Assembly: GCF_036895565.1 (NCBI RefSeq)
Contig: NZ_CP145904.1
Location: forward strand, 1,178,001-1,242,000
DNA: 64,000 bases
Direction of reading: 5' to 3'
Source: Flavobacterium sp. KS-LB2
Lineage (GTDB): Bacteria; Bacteroidota; Bacteroidia; Flavobacteriales; Flavobacteriaceae
Positions 35,395 through 45,232 of this stretch are shown in pieces (the stretch's first letter is position 1; every line of letters begins with the position of its first letter). The notes under the pieces were generated by a model that was given only the letters and a program-made list of their open reading frames with translations, was not told the origin of the DNA and searched no databases. The translations under genes and the position numbers were made by a program.

Positions 35395-35402
35395 CAAAGA
35401 TA
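35395..35402 (-). promoter_or_regulatory. Candidate minus-seven box for the fasciclin gene
   Basis: The minus strand reads TATCTTTG about 36 bases upstream of the chosen start, fitting the Bacteroidetes minus-seven consensus. It lies in a short palindrome (GATATTCAAAGATATC). Confidence 0.45.
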
Positions 35403-35693
35403 TCTTATTTATATCATTTGTTTAAGTTTTTTAACAAATAATTAAACAAATAAAAATATTTAATTGTGTGTCTAATGCTTTTCTGTTTTTCAATATTTTT
35501 GTTAGTGAATAATTAGGATAAAAAATCGACTTGATAGAATTTGCAGTATTACGATGTTAATAAAACGATTTACTTATCTCAAAAATAGACCTAGCTTATT
35601 TAATTTCGCCTCATATAGTCTTTTTTTAGATTTACAGTTAAAGCTACTTTAAGAAATTGATAAAACAATGATGCAACAAGAATCAGCAAAAAA

Positions 35694-35721
35694 AAACCGA
35701 CTTGCTTTTACAAATCGGTTT
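35694..35721. terminator. Terminator after cysK
   Basis: A 7-bp outer stem (AAACCGA, 35694-35700 with 35715-35721) and an imperfect inner extension, flanked by an A-run, lie just after the cysK stop at 35742. Confidence 0.6.
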
Positions 35722-35741
35722 GTATATTATGCTAATCTCTT

Positions 35742-36659
35742 TTATATGAATAAGCCTTCAATACTTAGGTAATGTTCACCAGTATCGTAACAAAAAGTAA
35801 GTACTTTAGCATTTTCAGGGATTTCAGGTAGTTTTTTGGATACTGCAGCCAATGATGCTCCGGAAGATATTCCCACGAACATTCCTTCTTCTTTGGCAGC
35901 TCTTTGGGCGTATGCAAATGCTTCGTCTTTGCTGACTTGGATAGTGCCGTCCAATAAATCAGTATGCAGGTTTGTGGGGATAAATCCAGCTCCAATACCT
36001 TGAATAGGATGGGGAGCAGGTGCGCCACCGCTTATTACTGGTGATGCTTCCGGCTCTACGGCGTACACTTTTAAGTTTGGGAAATGTTGTTTCAATATTT
36101 CGGCACAACCAGTGATGTGACCACCAGTTCCTACGCCGGTAATTAAATAATCCAGTCCATCTGGGAATGCTTTTATAATTTCCTGTGCGGTTGTTTTTTT
36201 ATGAATTTCGATATTGGCAGGATTTTCAAACTGAAGTGGCGACCAAGCATTTGATATTTCGGTCACTAATTCTTGTGCTTTTTCTAGCGCTCCTTTCATT
36301 CCTTTTTCACGAGGCGTCAAGACAAATTCGGCACCATAAAGACTCATGAGTCGGCGTCTTTCTATAGACATAGATTCTGGCATCACCAGAATTAATTTAT
36401 AGCCTTTTACAGCAGCCACCATGGCGAGTCCAATTCCTGTATTCCCGGAAGTAGCTTCAATGATAGTGCTTCCTTCTTTTAATAATCCTTTTGCTTCGGC
36501 ATCTTCAATCATCGCAAGAGCGATTCTGTCCTTAATACTGGCGCCAGGATTGGCACGTTCGAGTTTGATCCACACATTGTGGTTGGCACCAAATAAGCGG
36601 TTGATTTTCACATGTGGCGTATTGCCTATTGTTTCGAGTATGTTATTGTATGTTGTCAT
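35742..36659 (-). CDS. cysK: Cysteine synthase A (O-acetylserine sulfhydrylase)
   Basis: A 305-residue PLP enzyme with the PLP lysine at position 43 (SIKDR), the [13 protein letters not shown] substrate loop, the [11 protein letters not shown] phosphate loop, and the SSGASL serine site. The C-terminus HYLSIEGLF is CysK-like. It starts 3 bases after the cysE stop on the same strand, so the two form a cysteine synthase operon, and likely a protein complex. Confidence 0.92.
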   Translation of the reverse strand: MTTYNNILETIGNTPHVKINRLFGANHNVWIKLERANPGASIKDRIALAMIEDAEAKGLLKEGSTIIEATSGNTGIGLAMVAAVKGYKLILVMPESMSIERRRLMSLYGAEFVLTPREKGMKGALEKAQELVTEISNAWSPLQFENPANIEIHKKTTAQEIIKAFPDGLDYLITGVGTGGHITGCAEILKQHFPNLKVYAVEPEASPVISGGAPAPHPIQGIGAGFIPTNLHTDLLDGTIQVSKDEAFAYAQRAAKEEGMFVGISSGASLAAVSKKLPEIPENAKVLTFCYDTGEHYLSIEGLFI

Positions 36660-36662
36660 AAT

Positions 36663-37499
36663 TTATATAGAAAAGAAATTAATATCTTTTGTTTCCTGCT
36701 GATTCAAAACAGTGTTTTTATTGGATTGCATCACAAACGAATATGGATTCACACTCTTAGTGATAAACGTATTGCCGCCTATAATACTATGGTTCCCTAT
36801 AATGGTACTTCCGCCCAAAATAGTGGCATTAGCATATATAATAACATGGTCTTCTACAGTTGGATGACGTTTTTTTTCATGCATGCTTTTCTCGACTTGC
36901 AACGCTCCCAAAGTTACACCTTGGTATATACTCACGTGTTTTCCTATGGTTGTAGTCTCGCCAATAACGATTCCGGTACCATGGTCAATCATAAACGGAA
37001 CGTCAATTGTTGCACTCGGATGAATGTCGATTCCAGTTTTACTGTGTGCATATTCAGTAAGAATTCGCGGCAAGAGACAAGTAGTACGAGATGCAATAGC
37101 GTTAGCAATGCGATAGACTTCTATAGCAAAAAAACCGGGATAAGAATTGATGATTTCTTGAATACAATCGGCAGCGGGATCCGTATCTAATATAGCCTGT
37201 GCATCTTTTTGCATTGCACTGTATAAGTCTGGAAGCGCTGTGTAAAATGATTCGGCATCATCCAGAATTTCATTTGCCGTTTTGTCTTTTACGATTTCCG
37301 AAAGAATAGCAATAAAGTTGGCTTTGTTTTGATCCAAAAGCAATTCTATTTGGATGGTTTCCAAAGCTTTTTCGGGGAATAATATTTTGAATAAATCATC
37401 AATCCAATTGATAATTTTTGAGGAATCGATTGCTCTTACCCAATTTTTATTTTGGTTTTCATGTAGCGTATTCGAAAAACGGTTGGTTTCAGTATTCAT
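36663..37499 (-). CDS. cysE: Serine O-acetyltransferase
   Basis: A 278-residue enzyme that acetylates serine with acetyl-CoA, the first step of cysteine synthesis. The N-terminal helical domain (1-130) is followed by a left-handed beta-helix of hexapeptide repeats (about 150-250), with the active-site segments IDIHPSATID, DHGTGIVIGET and YQGVTLGAL. The C-terminus ends KDINFFSI. A terminal Ile is the anchor by which CysE binds the CysK active site, which fits the adjacent cysK. A TATATTTG box at 37548-37555 may drive the pair. Confidence 0.92.
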   Translation of the reverse strand: MNTETNRFSNTLHENQNKNWVRAIDSSKIINWIDDLFKILFPEKALETIQIELLLDQNKANFIAILSEIVKDKTANEILDDAESFYTALPDLYSAMQKDAQAILDTDPAADCIQEIINSYPGFFAIEVYRIANAIASRTTCLLPRILTEYAHSKTGIDIHPSATIDVPFMIDHGTGIVIGETTTIGKHVSIYQGVTLGALQVEKSMHEKKRHPTVEDHVIIYANATILGGSTIIGNHSIIGGNTFITKSVNPYSFVMQSNKNTVLNQQETKDINFFSI

Positions 37500-37547
37500 T
37501 TATGATGGAATAAAATCAAAATTAAACGAGTAAAACTACTCGAAACA

Positions 37548-37555
37548 CAAATATA
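37548..37555 (-). promoter_or_regulatory. Candidate minus-seven box for cysE-cysK
   Basis: The minus strand reads TATATTTG 48 bases upstream of cysE. No clear TTG is seen at normal spacing. Confidence 0.4.
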
Positions 37556-37656
37556 GAGTAGAATTGAATAGGTTCATAACCCTGTTTTGTAAATAAATGT
37601 TAATATGTTAAATTCCCACAAAATGCCTGTTTTGTGTTGCAAATGATGCTATAAAA

Positions 37657-37688
37657 AAAAATCCGCTTTGCTTTCACAAAACGGACTT
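37657..37688. terminator. Terminator-like hairpin after lpdA
   Basis: A short stem (TCCG with CGGA, plus an inner TTTG and CAAA pairing) beside an A-run lies about 30 bases after the lpdA stop. The stem is imperfect, so the call is moderate. Confidence 0.45.
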
Positions 37689-37719
37689 CTATATCAATCT
37701 AAAATCTTTATTCTGAAAT

Positions 37720-39108
37720 CTATAAGTGTATTACTTCGCCATAAGCATCAGCAACCGCTTCCATAACTGCTTCACTCATGGTTGGGTGAGGATGAATAGA
37801 TTTTAGGATTTCATGACCTGTAGTTTCAAGTTTACGCGCTACAACTGCCTCAGCAATCATATCGGTAACTCCAGCACCAATCATGTGACATCCTAACCAT
37901 TCTCCGTATTTAGCATCAAAAATTACTTTTACAAAACCATCCGGAGTTCCGGCAGCTTTCGCTTTTCCAGAAGCTGAGAATGGGAATTTACCAATTTTCA
38001 ATTCGTATCCTTTTTCTTTAGCTTGTTTTTCAGTCAAACCTACAGATGCAATTTCTGGAGTAGCGTAGGTACAACCTGGTACGTTTCCGTAATCGATAGG
38101 CTCTACGTGTAATCCTGCAATTTTCTCCACACAGTTGATTCCTTCAGCCGAAGCTACGTGAGCTAATGCTTGCCCTGGCGTAACATCACCAATAGCGTAA
38201 TATCCAGGAATGTTAGTTTGGTTGTATGCGTTTACTAAGATTTTATCTTTATCAGTAGCTATTCCTACTTCTTCTAATCCGATGTTTTCAATGTTGGTTT
38301 TGATTCCAACAGCCGAAAGTAAAATCTCCGCTTCCAAAACTTCTTCTCCTTTTGCTGTTTTCACAAATGCTTTAACACCTGATCCAGCAGTATCAATTCT
38401 CTCAACAGAGGAGTTTGTCATGATTTTGATACCTGCTTTTTTCAAAGAACGCTCCATTTGTTTCGAAATGTCCTCGTCTTCCACAGGAACTACATTTGGC
38501 ATAAATTCTACAATAGTAACTTCAGTTCCCATCGAGTTGTAGAAGTGTGCAAATTCAATCCCAATTGCTCCAGAACCAACAATAATCATCGATTTTGGTT
38601 GTGTTGGCAACGTCATTGCTTGTCTGTATCCAATTACTTTTACACCATCTTGTGGTAAGTTTGGCAACTCACGAGAACGTGCTCCAGTAGCTACAATTAT
38701 GTGATCTGCGCTATATTCAGTAACTTTATTTTCTTTGTCTGTAACATCAACTTTCTTTCCTGGTTTTAGTTTTCCAAAACCGTCAATAACGTCGATTTTA
38801 TTTTTTTTCATCAAGAATTGAACCCCTTTGCTCATTCCGTCAGCAACGCTACGACTGCGTTGTACAACAGCAGGGAAGTCTTTGTCAAATGATGAAACAG
38901 TCAATCCATAATCAGAAGCGTGTTTTAGATAATCAAAAACTTGAGCTGATTTTAATAATGCTTTTGTTGGGATACAACCCCAGTTCAAGCATACACCGCC
39001 TAAGTTTTCTTTTTCTATTACGGCTACTTTAAAGCCTAATTGTGATGCTCTAATAGCTGTAACATAACCACCTGGACCACTTCCTAAAACTATAATATCG
39101 TATTTCAT
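37720..39108 (-). CDS. lpdA: Dihydrolipoyl dehydrogenase
   Basis: A 462-residue FAD flavoprotein, the E3 subunit that re-oxidises dihydrolipoamide in 2-oxoacid dehydrogenase complexes. It shows the FAD motif LGSGPGGY, the redox disulfide in GGVCLNWGCIPTKA (Cys40, Cys45), an NAD-binding GSGAIGIEFA motif, and the C-terminal catalytic HPHPTMSEA. E1 and E2 genes are not in the window, so it probably serves several complexes. It is a single gene. Confidence 0.95.
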   Translation of the reverse strand: MKYDIIVLGSGPGGYVTAIRASQLGFKVAVIEKENLGGVCLNWGCIPTKALLKSAQVFDYLKHASDYGLTVSSFDKDFPAVVQRSRSVADGMSKGVQFLMKKNKIDVIDGFGKLKPGKKVDVTDKENKVTEYSADHIIVATGARSRELPNLPQDGVKVIGYRQAMTLPTQPKSMIIVGSGAIGIEFAHFYNSMGTEVTIVEFMPNVVPVEDEDISKQMERSLKKAGIKIMTNSSVERIDTAGSGVKAFVKTAKGEEVLEAEILLSAVGIKTNIENIGLEEVGIATDKDKILVNAYNQTNIPGYYAIGDVTPGQALAHVASAEGINCVEKIAGLHVEPIDYGNVPGCTYATPEIASVGLTEKQAKEKGYELKIGKFPFSASGKAKAAGTPDGFVKVIFDAKYGEWLGCHMIGAGVTDMIAEAVVARKLETTGHEILKSIHPHPTMSEAVMEAVADAYGEVIHL

Positions 39109-39349
39109 TTCAAAGTTTTTTATTTATTTTTTATTGATGAAATGCAGTCGCTCACGCTCGTGTCATTTTGTGTGTTTCTCTTGTTTAATTGATTGGGCGA
39201 ATTTAAGGATTTATTCTGTTTTGAGAAAGTTTCAAAGTAATAAAGTGGCAAACTAACAAATTTTCAGAAAAATACCTTTGTTTAAACAAATTGTAAAAGT
39301 GTAAAAATTAAATTTGTATTTTTTATTCTTTGTTCCTTTGCACCAAAAA

Positions 39350-41104
39350 CTAATTAGCTACTGAAAACTGGGAATCATACAAATTCTTGTAATACCCACT
39401 TTCACGGTTGATTAATTCTTGATGTGTTCCTTGTTCTACAATCAATCCTTTGTCCATTACTACAATTTTATCTGCATTGACAATCGTTGCCAAACGATGC
39501 GCAATCACAATAGATGTTCGGCCTTTGGTAATCGTTTCCGTAGCGCGCTGAATCAATTCTTCGGAATACGTATCGATTGATGAAGTGGCTTCATCCAAAA
39601 TCAAAATGCTTGGATTACTCACATACGCTCTCAAGAAAGCAATCAATTGGCGTTGACCGGAAGAAAGCATGACACCGCGTTCTTTTACATCAAAATCATA
39701 ATTATCCGGTAAACTCATGATGAATTCGTGTACACCTATTTTTTTGGCTGCAGCCAAAACCTGCTCGCGACTAATTTCAGAATTATTCAAGGTGATGTTA
39801 TTGAAAATAGTATCAGCAAAAAGGAAGACATCCTGTAATACTACTGCAATTTGTTTTCGTAACGATCCCAAAGTGTAATTCTCAATATTGTGATTGTCGA
39901 TATAAATAGAACCGCTGTTGATTTCGTAAAAACGATTCAGTAAGTTAATAATCGTAGATTTTCCGGCACCTGTAGATCCTACAATGGCAATGGTTTGACC
40001 CGCACTTACCTCTAAATCGATTCCTTTTATGACTTCTTCATCCGGAATATATCCAAAACGTACCTTCTTAAATTTGATGTCTCCCTTAAAGATTGGAGCT
40101 TCGATGGTTCCAGTATCTTGAATTTGATCTTCGGTGTCTAAAATATCAAAAACACGGTTCGCAGCAATCATTCCCAGCTGCATCTCGTTGAATTTATCCG
40201 CAATTTGACGCAAGGGATTGAATAACATTCCAATGAACATAGTGTACGAAAATAAATCTCCAAAAGTGGTGAAATTATCTCCGTTTAATATCTTGATTCC
40301 GCCATACAATACAATAAAACCAAGCGTTAATGACGAAATAATATCAGCAATAGGGAAGAAGATGGAGTTATAAAGAATGGTTTTTATCCACGCTTTTTTG
40401 TGCTTGTCATTGATACTTTTGAATTTTTCGTACTCAATTTTTTCACGGTTAAAAAGTTGGACAATCTTCATTCCTGTTACGCGTTCCTGCACAAAGGAGT
40501 TCATATTTGCTATTTGGGTTCGTACTTCTTCAAAAGCAACTTGCATTTTCTTTTGGAAAATTCGGGTGAAGAAAACCAGAATTGGCATCGCCACAATTAC
40601 GATCCAAGTCAGTTTCCAGTTCATGTAAAACATAAAAGCCAACACTACAACCATTTTCATCAAGTCACTGATAATCATGAACAACCCCTGACTGAAAATT
40701 CGAGCTATCGACTCAATATCCGAAACCGAACGTGTCACAAGTTGTCCCACAGGAACGTGATCAAAATATTTCATTCGGAAACTCAAAATGTGTTGAAACA
40801 GTTTCGTCCTAATGTCTTTTACAATATCCTGACCGAGCCAGTTCGCCCAATACACAAAGTAAAACTGCGAAAATACCTCCAGTAAAAGCACAATTCCCAT
40901 CAAGATTACATACAGCAATAATCCTTGTTGATCTTGGGTTGCAATGTAACCATCTACGGTTTGTTTCAATAAATACGGGCGTAATGCTGCAAAAATCGAT
41001 AGTGAAATGGCGAAAATAATCACGCCATTAAACCGCCATTGGTAGGGTTTGGTAAATTTTAATATCCGTCTGAATAATCTAGTATCAAATGCTTTTGCTT
41101 TCAT
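39350..41104 (-). CDS. ABC exporter, fused permease and ATPase
   Basis: A 584-residue half-transporter with a six-helix exporter-type membrane domain (about 15-320) and an ATPase domain (about 340-575). It shows Walker A (GSTGAGKST), Q-loop, signature LSSGQRQ, Walker B (LILDEATSSID) and H-loop AHRLAT. The signature has Ser-Ser-Gly instead of the usual Ser-Gly-Gly at its core. The family exports lipids or drugs as a homo- or heterodimer. The substrate is unknown and no partner half-transporter is adjacent. Confidence 0.88.
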   Translation of the reverse strand: MKAKAFDTRLFRRILKFTKPYQWRFNGVIIFAISLSIFAALRPYLLKQTVDGYIATQDQQGLLLYVILMGIVLLLEVFSQFYFVYWANWLGQDIVKDIRTKLFQHILSFRMKYFDHVPVGQLVTRSVSDIESIARIFSQGLFMIISDLMKMVVVLAFMFYMNWKLTWIVIVAMPILVFFTRIFQKKMQVAFEEVRTQIANMNSFVQERVTGMKIVQLFNREKIEYEKFKSINDKHKKAWIKTILYNSIFFPIADIISSLTLGFIVLYGGIKILNGDNFTTFGDLFSYTMFIGMLFNPLRQIADKFNEMQLGMIAANRVFDILDTEDQIQDTGTIEAPIFKGDIKFKKVRFGYIPDEEVIKGIDLEVSAGQTIAIVGSTGAGKSTIINLLNRFYEINSGSIYIDNHNIENYTLGSLRKQIAVVLQDVFLFADTIFNNITLNNSEISREQVLAAAKKIGVHEFIMSLPDNYDFDVKERGVMLSSGQRQLIAFLRAYVSNPSILILDEATSSIDTYSEELIQRATETITKGRTSIVIAHRLATIVNADKIVVMDKGLIVEQGTHQELINRESGYYKNLYDSQFSVAN

Positions 41105-41179
41105 ATTTTGTGAATTATGAATTAGAAATTACGATTTGAATCTTTGATGCATAATTCGTAATTTTTAATTCGTAATTAT

Positions 41180-41914
41180 TTAAATGTAATCGTATTCTAT
41201 TTTGGTTAAATATAAACCATGTGCTGGAACCGAAAAACCTGCTTTATCTCGGTTTTTACTTTCTATAATGGCAGTAAAATCTGCCAATGTAATTTTGTGT
41301 AACCCTATATTTACCAATGTTCCTACAATGGAACGAACCATATTTCGTAAAAAACGATTGGCCGAAATGGTAAAAATTAAGCTATCTTTTTCTTCTTTCC
41401 AAAAGGCTTCAAAAATCGTGCAGTCAAAAGTATTGACGTCGGTATTTACTTTTGAAAAACATTGAAAATCATTGTGATTGAATAATAATCGCGCCGCTTT
41501 ATTCATCAAATTAATATCTAGTTTTTGATGGAAATACCAACTTTGCTCTTGCAAGAAAACATCTTTGAATGTATTAATGTGGTATTCGTAAGTTCTTTTT
41601 GTGGCATCAAAACGTGTGTGGGCCTCGTCATGAACCGGAATAATATCATAAATAACTATGTCTTTGGGCAAATAAGAGTTGAGTTTATGAACTAAACTTG
41701 GAATATCAAATGGTGTTTCAAAATCAAAATGAGCATACATCTCTTTGGCATGAACGCCGGTATCTGTTCTTCCGGCTCCCATAAGATTTATAGTTGTATT
41801 CAATAGTACCGAAAACGCTTTGTTCATTGTTGCCTGAACAGAAGCAGCATTGGGTTGGTATTGCCAGCCGTGATAATGGGTTCCGTTATATGCTAATTTG
41901 ATGAAATATCTCAA
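41180..41914 (-). CDS. truA: tRNA pseudouridine(38-40) synthase
   Basis: A 244-residue enzyme that isomerises uridines 38-40 of the anticodon arm. The catalytic Asp51 is in GAGRTDTGVHA, and the NRFLRNMVRSIVGTL motif is kept. The start is chosen as the TTG at 41914, because homologues begin RYFIKLAYNG and a good TATCTTTG box (41934-41941) lies just upstream. A longer TTG start at 41971 would place the promoter inside the gene. No Shine-Dalgarno sequence is seen. Confidence 0.85.
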   Translation of the reverse strand: MRYFIKLAYNGTHYHGWQYQPNAASVQATMNKAFSVLLNTTINLMGAGRTDTGVHAKEMYAHFDFETPFDIPSLVHKLNSYLPKDIVIYDIIPVHDEAHTRFDATKRTYEYHINTFKDVFLQEQSWYFHQKLDINLMNKAARLLFNHNDFQCFSKVNTDVNTFDCTIFEAFWKEEKDSLIFTISANRFLRNMVRSIVGTLVNIGLHKITLADFTAIIESKNRDKAGFSVPAHGLYLTKIEYDYI

Positions 41915-41933
41915 CTGATTTTTTTTGAAGCCA

Positions 41934-41941
41934 CAAAGATA
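41934..41941 (-). promoter_or_regulatory. Promoter box for truA that decides the start
   Basis: The minus strand reads TATCTTTG, with TTC 20 bases further up as a minus-33 match. It lies 20 bases before the TTG at 41914 and within any longer version of truA, so it supports the shorter protein. Confidence 0.5.
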
Positions 41942-42118
41942 CTTATTAATTTTTTTGCCACGAAGTCGCAATGGTGCAAACTTTGTTAAGTTTCGAATTC
42001 ATTTTTTATTTGGAATTCGAATGTATATTTTTACCACAAAATCCTAGCCCTGATAAAAGTGAAAATTCTTTATTGTTTTTCCTTAAAAACAATAAAGATT
42101 GCAACGAATAGCAGGAAA

Positions 42119-42637
42119 ATGCTCCTAAAAAAAATCACTTTGAAAAAAATACTTCTGCTTTCCGATACGCACAGTCACATTGATGATACGATTTTGAAAT
42201 ATGTTGCACAGGCTGATGAAGTTTGGCATGCGGGCGATATTGGTGATTTAGCAGTAACAGATGCGATAAAAAAGCTAAAACCGTTGCGTTGTGTGTATGG
42301 GAATATTGATGACGCTAAGGCCAGATTAGAGTTTCCTTTGCACAACCGTTTTATGTGTGAAGGTGTTGATGTTTGGATTACGCATATTGGTGGTTATCCT
42401 GGGAAATACAATCCGAGTATTAAAGCGGAAATGGGATTGAATCCTCCAAAATTATTTATTTGTGGCCATTCGCACATACTGAAAGTCATGTTTGATAAAA
42501 AATACAATCTATTACACATGAATCCTGGTGCAGCTGGGAAAAGTGGTTTTCATCAAGTACGCACGATGTTGCGATTTGTCATTGAAGGCGATAAAATCAA
42601 GGATATGGAAATTATTGAGATGGAAAAACGGGCGTAG
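42119..42637 (+). CDS. YfcE-family metallophosphoesterase
   Basis: A 172-residue phosphodiesterase with the metal-binding motifs LSDTHSH, GDIGD, YGNID, and the late GHSH motif. The ATG at 42119 is used. The GTG at 42059 would add unsupported residues, and a TTG at 42140 is also possible. The family hydrolyses phosphodiesters with Mn2+ or Ni2+. Its last 26 bases overlap the 3' end of the convergent histidine kinase gene. Confidence 0.82.
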   Translation: MLLKKITLKKILLLSDTHSHIDDTILKYVAQADEVWHAGDIGDLAVTDAIKKLKPLRCVYGNIDDAKARLEFPLHNRFMCEGVDVWITHIGGYPGKYNPSIKAEMGLNPPKLFICGHSHILKVMFDKKYNLLHMNPGAAGKSGFHQVRTMLRFVIEGDKIKDMEIIEMEKRA

Positions 42638-44339
42638 TTGTTACCTTTTGATAGGTTATAGGTACTTCAATTGCAATAGTTGTTCCTTCATTTAGCTTTG
42701 AAGTGATAAGGATAGTTCCTTTAAGGTTACTTATTCGTGCTTTGATCTGGTTGATTCCAAAACCTTCCAAAATATAAAACGTATTGGAGTCAAATCCTTT
42801 ACCGTTATCCTCAATTTTGATTTGGAGTGATTTATTGTTCTCTTGAATAGTAAGATGAGCTTGATTGGCTTGACTGTGTTTTATAATATTGTTGAGGAGT
42901 TCCATTATGATAAAATACATTTTCATTTCAAAATCTTCATTATATCTTGTCTTTGTGGGCACCACAATAGAATAGTTAAAATGAATTAAGGAGTTTGAAT
43001 TTTTTTCGCACAACTCCTCTAATGCATAAAATAAACCAAATCGTGATAAAAGTGTTGGCATCAATTCATGGGATAAATCCCGTATTTGATCATGAGCTTC
43101 CTCTAATATGGCTTTTGTTTTTTTAATCTCATCTGCATTTGTTTGGTTTTGTGAGGTAAATGCATTTAGGTGCAATCCTGCAGAGGATAATAATGCGCTA
43201 ATGTTATCATGTAAAAATGAAGCAATTTTTTTTCGCTCTAATTCTTGTCCGTAAATAGAGGCACTTATCGTGTTTTCTTGCAGTTGACTTTGTATGTCTT
43301 TAATTTTATTTTTTTGTTTAAGCTTTGCGTTTTCAGAGAATATGTAAAAAAGAAAAAAGAAAAACAATAAAATAACAATTATTACAATTACAATTTTTTT
43401 GTTTCTGGATTGCTCTTGTATTAGTAAATATTCTTTGGTTTTGTATTCGTTTCCTATTTTATCAATTTCTCTTTTATATTCATCAATTTCAAGATTTATT
43501 CCAGCAACATTTGCTTTGTTGAGTTTTTCCTCATTGTTTAATTTGATTGTTAGTTCATTATAAAGAGCTAGATTTTTATATGCATTTTCATAATCTCCAT
43601 TTTTTAATAAAAATTTAGAATACTCATGATAGGAATACGACAAGTCTGATTTTTCGTTTCCTTCAATTCCTAATTGTATTGCTTTTTGGAAATAATAGTA
43701 GGCTTTTTGAGTATCATTTTTATAGTTGTAATACATTCCGTTTAGCATATTCAGTGCTACTATGGTAGATTCATCACCGTGTTTTTTATGGTATTTGTTA
43801 ATGTATTTTAAATAGGGAAGACCTTCTTTATAACGTGCAATGTCAAAGTAGGCCCAGGTAATATTTAGTTTTGTGAAAACAATTTGAGCAGAATCATGAA
43901 TTTTTGTACTGTATTGTAATGATTTTTTGTAATAGTAGATTCCTTTTTCATATTGCTTTTTGTCAAAGCAATAAATGTTCCCTAAATTATTATTAATCCA
44001 ATTTTTTAAAATATCATTATTGGTTTTGTTGGCGTAGGTTAACCCTTTATTGTAGTAAAAAAATGCTTTGTCGTATTCAGATAGTTGGTCAAAATTTGCA
44101 GCAATTGTATTGTAGGTTGCAGCAATTAGATTGTCATCTTTCAAAGCAATAGCATGTTTTAGTGCATGTCTAGATTTTATTAATGATTTTTCGAAATTAC
44201 CAGCTTTCATAAGCTCATTGGCTTCTTTTGCAAGTAGTTCAACTTCTTTTTTTTGAGGTAATTTAACTTGTGCAAAAACACTAATTCCAAAGCAATTAAG
44301 CAGTACAATCAATACTATAACAATTTGTTTGTATGGCAT
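42612..44339 (-). CDS. TPR-containing histidine kinase (HisKA_3 type)
   Basis: A 575-residue sensor kinase with a signal peptide (1-23), a periplasmic helical part of TPR repeats (about 30-300), one membrane helix (314-334), and a cytoplasmic kinase. The phospho-acceptor His377 is in FLHDNISALLSSAG, typical of NarX-like HisKA_3, and the ATPase part has MELLNNIIKHS and EDNGKGFD. The TPR part is a likely protein-binding sensor. Its cognate regulator lies upstream with 71 bases between them. Confidence 0.88.
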   Translation of the reverse strand: MPYKQIVIVLIVLLNCFGISVFAQVKLPQKKEVELLAKEANELMKAGNFEKSLIKSRHALKHAIALKDDNLIAATYNTIAANFDQLSEYDKAFFYYNKGLTYANKTNNDILKNWINNNLGNIYCFDKKQYEKGIYYYKKSLQYSTKIHDSAQIVFTKLNITWAYFDIARYKEGLPYLKYINKYHKKHGDESTIVALNMLNGMYYNYKNDTQKAYYYFQKAIQLGIEGNEKSDLSYSYHEYSKFLLKNGDYENAYKNLALYNELTIKLNNEEKLNKANVAGINLEIDEYKREIDKIGNEYKTKEYLLIQEQSRNKKIVIVIIVILLFFFFLFYIFSENAKLKQKNKIKDIQSQLQENTISASIYGQELERKKIASFLHDNISALLSSAGLHLNAFTSQNQTNADEIKKTKAILEEAHDQIRDLSHELMPTLLSRFGLFYALEELCEKNSNSLIHFNYSIVVPTKTRYNEDFEMKMYFIIMELLNNIIKHSQANQAHLTIQENNKSLQIKIEDNGKGFDSNTFYILEGFGINQIKARISNLKGTILITSKLNEGTTIAIEVPITYQKVTTTPVFPSQ

Positions 44340-44410
44340 AGATAATTTGATTTTTTTGTCTGTTTAGGATTGTTTTGGGTTAAAGGTAAATAGTACTTTG
44401 GATTGACTAA

Positions 44411-45073
44411 TTAGGATTTAATTAATTTGTTTTTGATAGCATATTTAACTAGACTAATAGAGTTTTTTGCGTCTAGTTTTTTCATTATATTTTTACGATG
44501 CGTTTCAACTGTATTCATACTAATAAAGAGTTGATCACTAATTTCTTTACCACTATATTCTAGCGATATTAATGTGATAATCTCTAATTCGCGATCCGTT
44601 AAAATTGAATGTATTGCAGGCTCATTTTTTATTAATTTCACATTGTCTTTTGTAACGGTATTAAATATTTTTTCCCGTACTGATTTACAAAAATATTCCT
44701 CTCCTCGGGATACTGCCTGAATTGCTTCGACGATGTTTTCACCGGCACATTTTTTTGTCAAATAGCCACTGCTACCTAATTTCATGACTTCTTTTATTAT
44801 TCTTAGATCATCATAACTGGATAAAATGATAATTTTACACGGAAATCCTTTCTCGGCAAATTCCTTTATAACTTCGATTCCATCTTTTTTAGGCATATTT
44901 ATATCTAAAATAAGAATGTCTGTTTTATTATCAATTACTTCATTGAAAATAGAATCCCCATTGAGAGAGAATCCAACTACTTCAAAGTTAGGGATGCTAT
45001 GCAGCAAAGTACGAATTCCATCAATAAGTATTTGATGATCATCAGCAAGGTGGATTCTAATTTTTTGTAACAT
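44411..45073 (-). CDS. NarL/LuxR-type response regulator
   Basis: A 220-residue two-component regulator. The receiver domain has the acidic pair in LADDHQ, the phosphorylated Asp57 (ILDINMPKKDG), a conserved SSYDD, and the TKKCAG lysine region. The C-terminal GerE-type helix-turn-helix (about 150-212) reads LTDRELEIITLI and SMNTVETHRKNIMKKL. It is presumably phosphorylated by the adjacent TPR kinase. The targets are not known. Confidence 0.92.
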   Translation of the reverse strand: MLQKIRIHLADDHQILIDGIRTLLHSIPNFEVVGFSLNGDSIFNEVIDNKTDILILDINMPKKDGIEVIKEFAEKGFPCKIIILSSYDDLRIIKEVMKLGSSGYLTKKCAGENIVEAIQAVSRGEEYFCKSVREKIFNTVTKDNVKLIKNEPAIHSILTDRELEIITLISLEYSGKEISDQLFISMNTVETHRKNIMKKLDAKNSISLVKYAIKNKLIKS

Positions 45074-45176
45074 ATCGAAATTACTATTTTCAAATTTATA
45101 AAAAAAAATAGGAGAATATCATTTTATAGGATTTTATTCTCTTTTTTAACTTAAATAAAAAGATTGTCTACAAAAA

Positions 45177-45200
45177 AACCCGAATTGTTACATTCGGGTT
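45177..45200. terminator. Terminator after the DUF4293 gene
   Basis: A 9-bp stem (AACCCGAAT, 45177-45185 with 45192-45200) and a 6-base loop, with an A-run before it. Confidence 0.65.
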
Positions 45201-45232
45201 CTCTTCGCACTAATAAACTAAAGTTTATAGGT

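Larger units (their letters stand above)
35365..35741. other. Intergenic region between the fasciclin gene and cysK
   Basis: About 380 AT-rich bases between the fasciclin gene start and the cysK stop. It holds a promoter-like box at 35395-35402 and the hairpin at 35694-35721. No gene is seen. Confidence 0.55.

Noticed and set aside
36612-37190. A 192-residue plus-strand reading opposite cysE
   Set aside because: It is antisense to a clearly coding acetyltransferase and has no protein-like pattern.
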